Source: Candidatus Igneacidithiobacillus taiwanensis (lineage in GTDB: Bacteria; Pseudomonadota; Gammaproteobacteria; Acidithiobacillales; Acidithiobacillaceae). Taken from it: a stretch of 7,318 bases of DNA. Position numbers and translations under genes: made by a program. This document shows, piece after piece, positions 1 to 5,953 of the stretch. How positions within the stretch are numbered: position 1 is the first letter of the stretch; the number at the start of each line of letters is the position of its first letter. The notes below the pieces were generated by a model, which saw only the letters and a program-made list of their open reading frames with translations, did no database searches and was not told the DNA's origin. The stretch is taken from positions 1 through 7,318 of the forward strand of contig DDOU01000139.1 in assembly GCA_002341825.1 (NCBI GenBank). Reading direction: 5' to 3'.

Positions 1-2063
1 CGCTGGCCGATCGCTTGCGGCAGCTACAGCCGGCAGAAATCCTGGTACCCGCGGCGGTAGAAGCGGCAGCATTGCCCTTTCGCGAGCGCTGGCGAGTCTT
101 GGAAGGCACGACCAGCTCTGCGGCAACGACGCGCATCCTGCAGCGCTACTTCGGCAATCGGCTCGAGAGTTTTGGTGTCGAGGGGCACCCCCTCAGCCTG
201 CACGCGGCAGCGGCGGTCCTGAACTATGCCGAATCGCGCCTCAAGGTGTCTTTGGCCCAGGTGCAGCGCATTCTGCCCGAACGCCCGCTCGACGCCCTCG
301 GTATCGATGCCAATGCCTTGCGCTCGCTGGAGATTCTACGTGGGCGCGACAACGACGGACCGAGCCTCTGGCACCTGCTACAGCACTGCCAAACACCCAT
401 GGGCGCGCGCCTATTGCGCCGCTGGCTGCTGCGTCCCCTGCGTCAGGGCGAGGCCCTCTTTGCCCGCCAGCGCCGCGTGGCGGTCTTGGTAGAAGGGGCA
501 CGCTACCGTGCCCTGCAGAGTACCCTGCAAGGCTTGGCCGATGTCGAGCGGGTGCTGACCCGCGTCGCCCTGCAAAGCGCCAGCCCCCGCGATCTTGCCC
601 ATCTGCGCCATTTTCTGCAGCGCCTGCCAGAAATTTGCAAAACCATCGACCTCGTCGAGAGTCTCCTGCCGGAACACGAGGCTCCCCGCCGCGCCGATTT
701 TACCAGCCTGCGCAGCCTGCTCGAGCGTGCCTTGGTGGAAGAACCGCCCCTCAACCAGCGCGATGGCGGCTATCTGCAGGACGATTTCGACGCCGAACTT
801 GCGGCGTTGCGCCACGCCGAGCAGCATGTGGGTGCCGAACTCGCTGCTTTGGAAGAACAGGAGCGAGAGCGTAGCGGCATCCCGCAGTTGCGCGTGCAAT
901 TCAATCGCATACACGGCTATTTCATCGAAATTCCCGCCAGTTACGACGGCCCCATCCCCGCCGATTATCAACGTCGCCAAAGCACCAAAACGGCGTCTCG
1001 TTTCAGCAATCTTGCCCTCAAGGAAATCGAGGATCGGGTGCTCTCGGCCGAAAGTCGAGCCTTGGCGCGAGAAAAGACCTTATTTCGGGAGCTGTTGCAA
1101 GAAACCGCCACCCAAGTAGAAGCCTTACAAGGGGTATTGGCGGAAATCAGCGAGTGGGACCTACTTGCCAACTTTGCCGAGCGGGCGCACAGCCTGCGCT
1201 GGACGGCACCAGAATTTGTGCGCGATAGCTGCCTGGAGATTCGCGCCGGTCGCCATCCTTTGGTGGAGGCGGAACTGGGCTCCGCTTTTGTACCCAATGA
1301 CCTGGAACTCCATGCGGATCGGCGCATGCTGCTGATCACCGGCCCCAATATGGGCGGCAAATCGACCTTCATGCGCCAGGTTGCCTTGATCGTCTTCCTT
1401 GCGCATGTTGGCTCTTGGGTACCCGCCCAATTGGCGCGCCTTGGCCCCGTCGATCAAATCTTCACCCGCATTGGTGCCGCCGACGACCTCGCCGGCGGAC
1501 GCTCTACCTTCATGGTCGAGATGCAGGAAACAGCGCAGATACTGCACCTAGCGACCGCGCAAAGCCTCGTCATCCTCGACGAAATTGGCCGTGGTACGGC
1601 TACCTATGATGGCCTGGCCATCGCCTGGGCCAGTGCTGAGGAACTCCTGCGCCTGCAGAGCTTTACCCTCTTTGCCACGCACTACTTTGAACTGACGGAG
1701 ATGCAGCATCCACAACTGGCCAATGTCCACTTGGATGCCATCGCCCAGGCCGAGCAGGTGACCTTTTTGCACCAGCTCGAAGAAGGGCCCGCCACGCAAA
1801 GCTTTGGTCTTGCGGTGGCACGGCTTGCCGGTTTGCCCGAAACCGTATTGCGCAATGCCCGCGAGCGTCTCACCATTTTGGAGGGCATGGCCCCGGCGCA
1901 GACCACGCGGCCGATGGCGGCGTCGCAACAACTGTCGTTGTTTGCCGAGCCACCCCACCCTGCCCTGCGCGCCCTGGCCGAAATCGACCCTGATGAGTGC
2001 ACGCCGCGCGCCGCCCTCGATGCGCTCTATCGGTTGCGACAGCTGCTCGACGACCCTTCCTAG
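1..2063 (+). CDS. mutS: DNA mismatch repair protein MutS, 5' end missing
   Basis: MutS binds mismatched or looped DNA and, through ATP-dependent clamp sliding, recruits MutL for methyl-directed or nick-directed repair. The reading frame is open from base 3 with no stop, so the gene starts upstream. The leftmost residues (LQPAEILVP) correspond to the connector domain, so the mismatch-reading N-terminal domain with its Phe-x-Glu motif is outside the window. Visible parts are the lever/clamp core (FNRIHGYFIEI near 901-933), Walker A GPNMGGKST (1341-1367), the ABC signature STFMVEM (1503-1523), Walker B ILDE with Asp-Glu at 1578-1583, the THYFEL His-loop (1677-1694), and the helix-turn-helix region. 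Near the end, QLSLF (1929-1943) is a consensus beta-sliding-clamp-binding motif. The last residues (RAALDALYRLRQLL) match the family's usual C-terminus, so the 3' end is intact. Spacing to ssrA is 64 bases, and I see no terminator hairpin between them. Confidence 0.97.
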   Translation, partial: LADRLRQLQPAEILVPAAVEAAALPFRERWRVLEGTTSSAATTRILQRYFGNRLESFGVEGHPLSLHAAAAVLNYAESRLKVSLAQVQRILPERPLDALGIDANALRSLEILRGRDNDGPSLWHLLQHCQTPMGARLLRRWLLRPLRQGEALFARQRRVAVLVEGARYRALQSTLQGLADVERVLTRVALQSASPRDLAHLRHFLQRLPEICKTIDLVESLLPEHEAPRRADFTSLRSLLERALVEEPPLNQRDGGYLQDDFDAELAALRHAEQHVGAELAALEEQERERSGIPQLRVQFNRIHGYFIEIPASYDGPIPADYQRRQSTKTASRFSNLALKEIEDRVLSAESRALAREKTLFRELLQETATQVEALQGVLAEISEWDLLANFAERAHSLRWTAPEFVRDSCLEIRAGRHPLVEAELGSAFVPNDLELHADRRMLLITGPNMGGKSTFMRQVALIVFLAHVGSWVPAQLARLGPVDQIFTRIGAADDLAGGRSTFMVEMQETAQILHLATAQSLVILDEIGRGTATYDGLAIAWASAEELLRLQSFTLFATHYFELTEMQHPQLANVHLDAIAQAEQVTFLHQLEEGPATQSFGLAVARLAGLPETVLRNARERLTILEGMAPAQTTRPMAASQQLSLFAEPPHPALRALAEIDPDECTPRAALDALYRLRQLLDDPS

Positions 2064-2084
2064 TATTGCCAAGCTTGCGGGCAC

Positions 2085-2113
2085 TTTCGGAACTTTGCGC
2101 GACCGCGTATAGT
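2085..2113 (+). promoter_or_regulatory. probable ssrA promoter
   Basis: A good -10 hexamer, TATAGT (2108-2113), lies 14 bases before the mature tmRNA 5' end. With a 17-base spacer the -35 position is TTTCGG (2085-2090), a weak match. Transcription would begin around 2119-2122, leaving a short 5' leader that RNase P is known to remove from tmRNA precursors. The -10 is visible directly; the -35 assignment is inference. Confidence 0.5.
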
Positions 2114-2127
2114 CCAAGGCACGTAAA

Positions 2128-2494
2128 GGGGGCGACCGGTTTCGACGTAGGTCGCGAAGCCTTCGGTGCATGCAGAGCTGCGATTTGCTCTTAAAACTGG
2201 TCGCAGATTCATAATTGCCAACGACAGCAATTACGCCCTCGCTGCTTAAGCAGTGAGCCCTCCGCCCGGGTTTGTCCGCGGGTCCGGTGGCCGCAAGGCC
2301 TGCGGGGGGTCGACGAAACACGGAATCGCGCTCGGTCTGTTCGGTGGGCCTAGCGTTAAAGTAAAGCCGAATCGCCGGGAGCGCATCCTGTCTGTTGGAG
2401 TCGCTCCGGGTTAAAACCCAATAGACAGACTACGCATGTAGATCCGGTGGTCTAGGGCTTGCGGACGCGGGTTCAATTCCCGCCGCCTCCACCA
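2128..2494 (+). ncRNA. ssrA: transfer-messenger RNA (tmRNA, 10Sa RNA)
   Basis: tmRNA, with SmpB, enters ribosomes stalled on broken mRNAs, accepts the nascent chain on its alanine-charged tRNA-like end, and then templates a degradation tag. The ends were set by acceptor-stem pairing: GGGGGCG at 2128-2134 pairs with CGCCUCC at 2484-2490 (one G-U), followed by A and an encoded CCA (2491-2494). The T arm is clear, with GCGGG (2467-2471), loop TTCAATT and CCCGC (2479-2483). The 5' region has the family-typical ACCGGTTTCGACG after the acceptor strand. The resume codon and tag frame are at 2217-2249. At 367 nt the length is normal for one-piece tmRNA. I did not fold the pseudoknots. It has its own probable promoter upstream and a terminator just downstream, so it is likely a single-gene unit. 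Confidence 0.97.
2217..2249 (+). other. tmRNA proteolysis-tag reading frame (ANDSNYALAA)
   Basis: Starting at the resume codon GCC, the frame reads Ala-Asn-Asp-Ser-Asn-Tyr-Ala-Leu-Ala-Ala and ends with TAA at 2247-2249. With the alanine carried on the tRNA-like domain, the tag added to stalled proteins would be AANDSNYALAA. It differs from the E. coli tag at one position (Ser for Glu) and keeps the terminal LAA that ClpXP recognises. The tag resembles those of gamma-proteobacteria and, from memory, of Acidithiobacillus. Confidence 0.95.
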
Positions 2495-2500
2495 ATGCCA

Positions 2501-2530
2501 AGGGCTCGGATAATTTCCGGACCCTTTTTC
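2501..2530 (+). terminator. rho-independent terminator of ssrA
   Basis: The arm AGGGCTCGG (2501-2509) pairs with CCGGACCCT (2517-2525) across the 7-base loop ATAATTT. There is one C-A mismatch and one G-U pair, and the stem runs directly into a five-T run (2525-2529). It begins six bases after the tmRNA CCA end, the usual place for a tmRNA terminator, and isolates ssrA from the downstream cargo. Confidence 0.8.
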
Positions 2531-2690
2531 TTGCCTGAAATTCCCGCGCCACGCAGGGTTCCGGCCATCAGTGCTGCGGGTAGGCGTAGTTCTTGCGCTC
2601 GCAAACTCAACAAGTTACGCACGGCGGTTCATCGTCAACCAAGGCCACCGGTCAGACATAGAACACCAGCAGAGCATCGTCAGCGTCCAC

Positions 2691-2719
2691 TTGACCGTAT
2701 CGCAAAAGAGATACATAAT
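2691..2719 (+). promoter_or_regulatory. sigma70-type promoter of the toxin-antitoxin operon
   Basis: TTGACC (2691-2696) and CATAAT (2714-2719) are separated by exactly 17 bases, and each matches five of six consensus positions. Transcription would start near 2726-2728, leaving a very short leader before the ATG at 2742, just enough for the ribosome binding site CGGAGGA (2728-2734). This is the strongest promoter-like sequence I see in the window. Confidence 0.75.
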
Positions 2720-2725
2720 TGCGTA
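2697..2725 (+). promoter_or_regulatory. candidate autoregulatory operator (two inverted repeats)
   Basis: GTATC (2697-2701) and GATAC (2710-2714) form an inverted repeat filling the space between -35 and -10. A second imperfect palindrome, TACATAATTGCGTA (2712-2725; TAC/GTA around a central AATT), overlaps the -10 and the expected start site. DinJ/RelB-type antitoxins bind such palindromes through their ribbon-helix-helix domain to repress their own operon. That these repeats are the operator is inference from position and symmetry. Confidence 0.45.
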
Positions 2726-2741
2726 AACGGAGGATTTGATC

Positions 2742-3044
2742 ATGGCCCATTCCACGATGTTGCACGTCCGGGTGGACGACGAAATCAAAACGCAAGCCAG
2801 CGAGGCGCTGGCAGCCATGGGGCTGTCGGTGTCTGATGCCGTGCGCATCCTGCTCAAGCGTGTGGTCAACGACCAGGCCTTCCCTTTGGAGTTGAAGGTG
2901 CCCAATGCCCAGACCCGCGCGGCGATGGAAGAAGCCCGCGCCATGGCCAAGGCGCGTACCGCCCGTTTTGAGTCTGCAGACACCCTGATCGATGACCTCG
3001 AAAACGCAAGTTTCGGCGCAGGCCAAAAAGCCCGCCAGCAGTAA
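2742..3044 (+). CDS. dinJ: DinJ/RelB-family antitoxin
   Basis: This protein likely neutralises the YafQ-type toxin encoded next to it and represses the shared promoter. It has 100 residues. Residues 6-43 fit a ribbon-helix-helix DNA-binding fold: strand MLHVRV, a first helix, then GLSVSDAVRILLKRVV as the second helix. FPLELKVPN (47-55) is a linker typical of the DinJ/RelB group. The charged C-terminal half (EEARAMAKARTARFE and beyond) is what usually wraps the toxin. I chose the ATG at 2742 because CGGAGGA (2728-2734) sits eight bases upstream; an in-frame TTG at 2736 is too close to it. The C-terminus overlaps the toxin gene by 53 bases, so translation is probably coupled. The family call is firm, but the exact subfamily name is by similarity from memory. 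Confidence 0.9.
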   Translation: MAHSTMLHVRVDDEIKTQASEALAAMGLSVSDAVRILLKRVVNDQAFPLELKVPNAQTRAAMEEARAMAKARTARFESADTLIDDLENASFGAGQKARQQ

Positions 3045-3336
3045 GCGGGCGCCTCTGCCCAGGGCGTGCGACTACACCAAGACTTTCCTCAAAGACTGGG
3101 AACGCCTCTCGCGCTCAGGACGCTACGACCTGAAACGGCTGAAGGAGGCGATGTTGCTGCTCATTGGCAACGATGAGCCGCTGGGATCCGAATGGCTGGA
3201 TCACCCGCTGAAGGGTGATTGGGTCGACCACCGCGAATGTCATATCGGCGGCGACTTCCTGCTCATCTACCGCCTGGATGGCAATGCCATCATCTTTGTG
3301 CGGGCGGGCACGCACTCTGAATTATTCGAGGAATGA
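2992..3336 (+). CDS. yafQ: YafQ-family mRNA-interferase toxin
   Basis: YafQ toxins are RelE-fold endoribonucleases that cut mRNA on translating ribosomes and stop growth when the antitoxin is lost. This protein has 114 residues against about 92 in E. coli, because of a basic, low-complexity N-terminal extension (residues 1-24, rich in Lys, Ala, Ser and Pro). The family core follows: DYTKTFLKDWERL, RLKEAMLLLI, LDHPLKGDW, HRECHIGGDFLLIYRL and GTHSELF. The residues matching E. coli catalytic or binding positions are H71 (H50), H84 (H63), D88 (D67), H108 (H87) and F112 (F91). The position of E. coli W68 is F89 here. The ATG lies inside dinJ and has no strong ribosome binding site, which fits coupled translation. 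All core residues are present, so the toxin looks intact. A shorter product from a later start cannot be excluded, but no better start is visible. Confidence 0.92.
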   Translation: MTSKTQVSAQAKKPASSKRAPLPRACDYTKTFLKDWERLSRSGRYDLKRLKEAMLLLIGNDEPLGSEWLDHPLKGDWVDHRECHIGGDFLLIYRLDGNAIIFVRAGTHSELFEE

Positions 3337-3339
3337 TCT

Positions 3340-3540
3340 GTGGCGATTGCATCACCGCCTACTTTCACCAAACCAGCCCGTCAGCGCTGGGAAGCGATTC
3401 CCGCTGACATCCGCCAGCGGCTGCTGTCCAACGTCTGGTGCGGCCAGTGCCGTCACTATGTGGGGGCCTGTGCCCATGTCGAATCGGCATCGCCGCACCT
3501 AATGTTGTATGACATGGAAAGCTGGCACCGTGCTTCTTGA
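3340..3540 (+). CDS. small cysteine-containing protein, C-terminal half probably replaced
   Basis: A 66-residue ORF begins with GTG three bases after the yafQ stop. GAGGA (3328-3332), seven bases upstream, is a good ribosome binding site, so it is likely co-translated with the toxin. Residues 9-37 (FTKPARQRWEAIPADIRQRLL, then NVWCGQC) resemble, from memory, the start of an uncharacterised family of about 70-75 residues with two CxxC pairs, that is, a small zinc-ribbon. Only the first pair (C34, C37) is present. The expected second half with another CxxC is absent; the frame instead continues HYVGACAHVES and on to a TGA at 3538. Neither other + frame restores it, so the break looks like a DNA junction near 3447-3455 rather than a simple frameshift. 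It may be a remnant or a diverged member. The role is unknown. Confidence 0.5.
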   Translation: MAIASPPTFTKPARQRWEAIPADIRQRLLSNVWCGQCRHYVGACAHVESASPHLMLYDMESWHRAS

Positions 3541-3565
3541 CCGAAGCGATGAAGTTGCATTAGGT
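3497..3565 (+). repeat. 69-base element bounded by an 8-base inverted repeat with a central hairpin
   Basis: ACCTAATG (3497-3504) and CATTAGGT (3558-3565) are exact inverted repeats. Between them GCTTC (3532-3536) and GAAGC (3543-3547) can form a small hairpin around TTGACC. The element covers the odd C-terminus of the small ORF and extends past its stop. No T-run follows, so it is not an ordinary terminator. The arms resemble integron attC outer boxes at six of seven positions each, but the conserved AAC/GTT is changed to AAT/ATT and the inner arms do not pair well. The repeat is seen directly; any recombination role is speculation. Confidence 0.35.
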
Positions 3566-3799
3566 TCGAAAGCAGATTGCATCGAGCCTGACGGGCACGC
3601 CACCGACAATGAAAAATATCTCCAAGCCTTCTGCGCGAGGTCAGGAATTTCTGCTGGCTGATGTCGAAGTTCAGGAGCATTCGATAGAAGGCGTGGCATC
3701 CACGAAATCAACGGTCATCGCCGAGGGCGCTACCTTACGTCGATCCGCCTGGGCCGCACTTGCATCCGTGCTGTTCGCTCCCACTCGGTCGAGCACCCC
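3541..3799 (+). other. junction between toxin-antitoxin module and Wadjet operon, no clear gene
   Basis: These 259 bases separate the small ORF from jetA. I find no recognisable protein in any frame and no terminator. TTGACC (3537-3542) could act as a -35, but the sequence 17 bases on (TTAGGT) is a poor -10, so I see no convincing jet promoter. An open frame at 3609-3803 (64 codons, starting MKNISKPSARG) has no visible ribosome binding site, and its third-position GC is about 56% by my count, which does not look strongly coding. Its TGA overlaps the jetA ATG as ATGA, so a coupling leader ORF is possible but unsupported. The stretch presumably carries the control region for jetABCD. Confidence 0.4.
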
Positions 3800-5254
3800 A
3801 TGACGCTCGACTATGCCACCCTCGACACCCTGCGCACCCGAAATCCCGCTTGGCGGCTCTTGCGTTCGGACCATGCGCCGCTAGTGGCGAGTTTTCTCTA
3901 CCGCGTATTCGTGGCGCCCAACGCGCGGGTGATGAGTGAGGCCGATCTGGCTGAAGCGTTAGAAGACGAGTTGTACGCCTTGCGTCTGCAGCTCGGCGAA
4001 GCCGCGTTTCCCAAGCCCGCGCTCGACTATCTGAACGACTGGGCGTCGCCGGATAAAGGCTGGCTGCGCAAGTTTTACAAGCCCGGCTCGGACGAACCGC
4101 AATTCGACCTCACGCCCGCGACCGAGAAAGCCATCGCCTGGCTGACACAGCTTTCGGAACGGCAGTTCGTTGGCACCGAATCGCGCTTGCTCACACTGTT
4201 CGACCTACTCAAGCAAATGCGTGAGGGCAGCGAGGCCGACCCGGCCAAGCGCATCGCCGACCTGCACAAAAAACGTGATGAGATCGACGCCGAGATTGCG
4301 CGCGTGTTGGCGGGCGATATGCCGCTCTTGGACGACGCGGCGCTGAAGGATCGTTTTCAGCAGTTCATGCAGGGTGCGCGCGATTTGCTCACCGACTTTC
4401 GCGAAGTGGAGCACAACTTCCGCCAGTTGGACCGGCGCGTGCGCGAGCGCATTGCGCTGTGGGAGGGCAGCAAGGGGGCGCTGCTGGAGGAAATCATGGG
4501 TGAGCGCGATGCGATTGCCGATTCCGATCAGGGCAAAAGTTTCCGCGCGTTCTGGGAGTTTCTGCTCTCCAGCCGTCGCCAGGAGGAGTTGACCGAGTTG
4601 TTGGAACGAGTGCTTCAGCTCCCGGCGGTGATGGCTTTGCAGCCCGATCCCCGTACCCGCCGCGTGCATTATGATTGGATGGAGGCCGGCGAACACACCC
4701 AACGCACGGTGGCGGCCTTGTCGCAACAATTGCGCCGCTTTCTCGACGACCAGGCCTGGCTGGAAAACCGCCGCATCATGGATATTCTGCACGGCATCGA
4801 GAGCAAGGCCCTGGCGCTGCGGGAAGCGCCGCCGACAGGAACCGTGATGGAGATGGCCGATGCTTGCGCTACTATCGAACTAGCGATGGAACGGCCCTTA
4901 TTTACGCCACCGGTGAAACCGGTCATTACCAACCTGGTACTGATGGCGGGGGACGAGGACATCGATCCTTCGGCGTTGTTCGATCAGGTGGTGGTGGACA
5001 AGACCAGGCTTACCCGGCACATCCGCCATGCCTTGCAGGACAGGGCGCAGATTAGTTTGCGCGAACTGGTGGCCTTGCAGCCCCTGCAGCAGGGCTTGGC
5101 GGAGCTAGTGACCTACCTCCAGCTGGGCTGCGATGCCTTCAACATTGTGGTGGATGAGGACACGCCGGAAGCCATACACTGGCAGGCAGAAGATGATCGC
5201 GGCGAAGTCGTGAGTCGCACGGCCCGCCTACCGCGCGTGATTTTCATGCGCTGA
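3800..5254 (+). CDS. jetA: Wadjet type I component JetA (DUF3375, MksF/MukF-like kleisin)
   Basis: JetA is the kleisin-like subunit of the Wadjet complex. It bridges the heads of the SMC-type ATPase JetC and is bound by JetB, and the complex handles invading circular plasmid DNA. The 484-residue product has the usual DUF3375 length and opening (LDYATLDTLR, NPAWRLLRSDHAPLVASFLYRVF, then ALEDELYALR and YLNDWASPDKGWLRKFY). The middle (residues about 135-270) is rich in charged heptad-like sequence such as KKRDEIDAEIARVL and FRQLDRRVRERIALWEG, consistent with long helices or coiled coil. The C-terminal part contains LRELVALQPLQQGLAELVTYLQL, typical of the family's winged-helix end. The ATG at 3800 gives the usual family N-terminus, although no good ribosome binding site precedes it. 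The gap to jetB is 30 bases. The family call rests on recognition of the sequence, reinforced by the jetB and jetC neighbours. Confidence 0.93.
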   Translation: MTLDYATLDTLRTRNPAWRLLRSDHAPLVASFLYRVFVAPNARVMSEADLAEALEDELYALRLQLGEAAFPKPALDYLNDWASPDKGWLRKFYKPGSDEPQFDLTPATEKAIAWLTQLSERQFVGTESRLLTLFDLLKQMREGSEADPAKRIADLHKKRDEIDAEIARVLAGDMPLLDDAALKDRFQQFMQGARDLLTDFREVEHNFRQLDRRVRERIALWEGSKGALLEEIMGERDAIADSDQGKSFRAFWEFLLSSRRQEELTELLERVLQLPAVMALQPDPRTRRVHYDWMEAGEHTQRTVAALSQQLRRFLDDQAWLENRRIMDILHGIESKALALREAPPTGTVMEMADACATIELAMERPLFTPPVKPVITNLVLMAGDEDIDPSALFDQVVVDKTRLTRHIRHALQDRAQISLRELVALQPLQQGLAELVTYLQLGCDAFNIVVDEDTPEAIHWQAEDDRGEVVSRTARLPRVIFMR

Positions 5255-5284
5255 TCCAAGAACGAGTCCGGGAATTCGATAGGA

Positions 5285-5953
5285 ATGGAAGAAGATTTCG
5301 CTAACGCAATGACCGCACCTGTAGCCGCACCCGAGCCGGATTTATCGTCTTTGCTGATCGGGCTGCTCAAGGGGGTGCAGTACCGGGAGCAGGACGAGCG
5401 CCAGTGGGCGGCATTGCTGAACCTGCAGGCCCGCGTGCGGCATTATGTGGCGGTACTCAATCTCGAACTGGTACTCGATGAAGCGGAAGGATATGCCTTC
5501 CTGAAAAGCCGCCCCGAGCCTGCAGAGGATGATCCCACGCCGCGCTTACCGCGCCTGATTGCGCGCCGCCCCTTGTCGTTTTCGGTGAGTCTGTTGCTGG
5601 CCTTGCTGCGCAAAAAATTGGCCGAATTCGATGCCGTTGGCGGCGACACCCGTCTGGTGCTGTCGCGTGATGAGATCGTCGAGTTGGTACGGGTCTTTCT
5701 GCCGGACGGGCCCAATGAGGCCAAACTGATAGACCAGATCGAAAGCACCATCAACAAGGTAGTGGATCTGGGCTTTCTGCACAAACTCAAGCCCGCGAGT
5801 GGTGGCTTGGCGGGGCAGGCCCATTTCGAGGTTCGGCGCATCCTAAAGGCTTTTGTCGACGCGCAATGGCTGGCCGAGTTCGATGCCCGCTTGGCAGCCT
5901 ATCAATCCGCCTTGTCTGGCGGGGCGTCGGGCAAGGAGACGCGTGATGAGTGA
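5285..5953 (+). CDS. jetB: Wadjet type I component JetB (DUF4194, MksE/MukE-like)
   Basis: JetB is the small winged-helix (KITE-type) subunit that binds JetA and helps the SMC-like complex hold DNA. The product has 222 residues, normal for DUF4194. Recognisable stretches are [23 protein letters not shown] near the N-terminus, [46 protein letters not shown], then [12 protein letters not shown] and [21 protein letters not shown], which look like winged-helix segments. The start is not certain. The ATG at 5285 has GGGA (5270-5273) eleven bases upstream, while an in-frame ATG at 5309 would remove eight residues; I prefer 5285. The stop overlaps the jetC start by eight bases, and the jetC ribosome binding site lies inside jetB, so the two are co-translated. 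Confidence 0.92.
   Translation: MEEDFANAMTAPVAAPEPDLSSLLIGLLKGVQYREQDERQWAALLNLQARVRHYVAVLNLELVLDEAEGYAFLKSRPEPAEDDPTPRLPRLIARRPLSFSVSLLLALLRKKLAEFDAVGGDTRLVLSRDEIVELVRVFLPDGPNEAKLIDQIESTINKVVDLGFLHKLKPASGGLAGQAHFEVRRILKAFVDAQWLAEFDARLAAYQSALSGGASGKETRDE

Noticed and set aside
2065..2080. CAAGCTTG palindrome after mutS as a terminator
   Set aside because: The palindrome is only eight bases with no loop, and no T-run follows it.
1548..2321. Long minus-strand open frame (257 codons) opposite the end of mutS and the start of ssrA
   Set aside because: It runs across mutS and into the tmRNA, its product resembles nothing I know, and the mutS frame fully explains the bases. High GC produces such antisense frames.
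2475..2547. AATTCCCGC in the tmRNA T arm (2475-2483) repeated at 2539-2547, as a possible att remnant
   Set aside because: The exact match is only nine bases, and the same word also occurs inside mutS near 929, so it is probably chance. An att repeat should extend to the CCA end.
2459..2836. Plus-strand frame starting in the 3' end of the tmRNA
   Set aside because: It begins inside ssrA, crosses a clear terminator and the toxin-antitoxin promoter, and overlaps dinJ in another frame.
3491..3504. CGCCGCACCTAATG as a partial copy of the tmRNA 3' end
   Set aside because: Only a six-base block aligns without gaps, which is too weak to call an attachment-site repeat.
4205..4792. Minus-strand frame of 195 codons inside jetA
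   Set aside because: It lies wholly opposite a well-supported DUF3375 gene, with no recognisable family and no separate signals.
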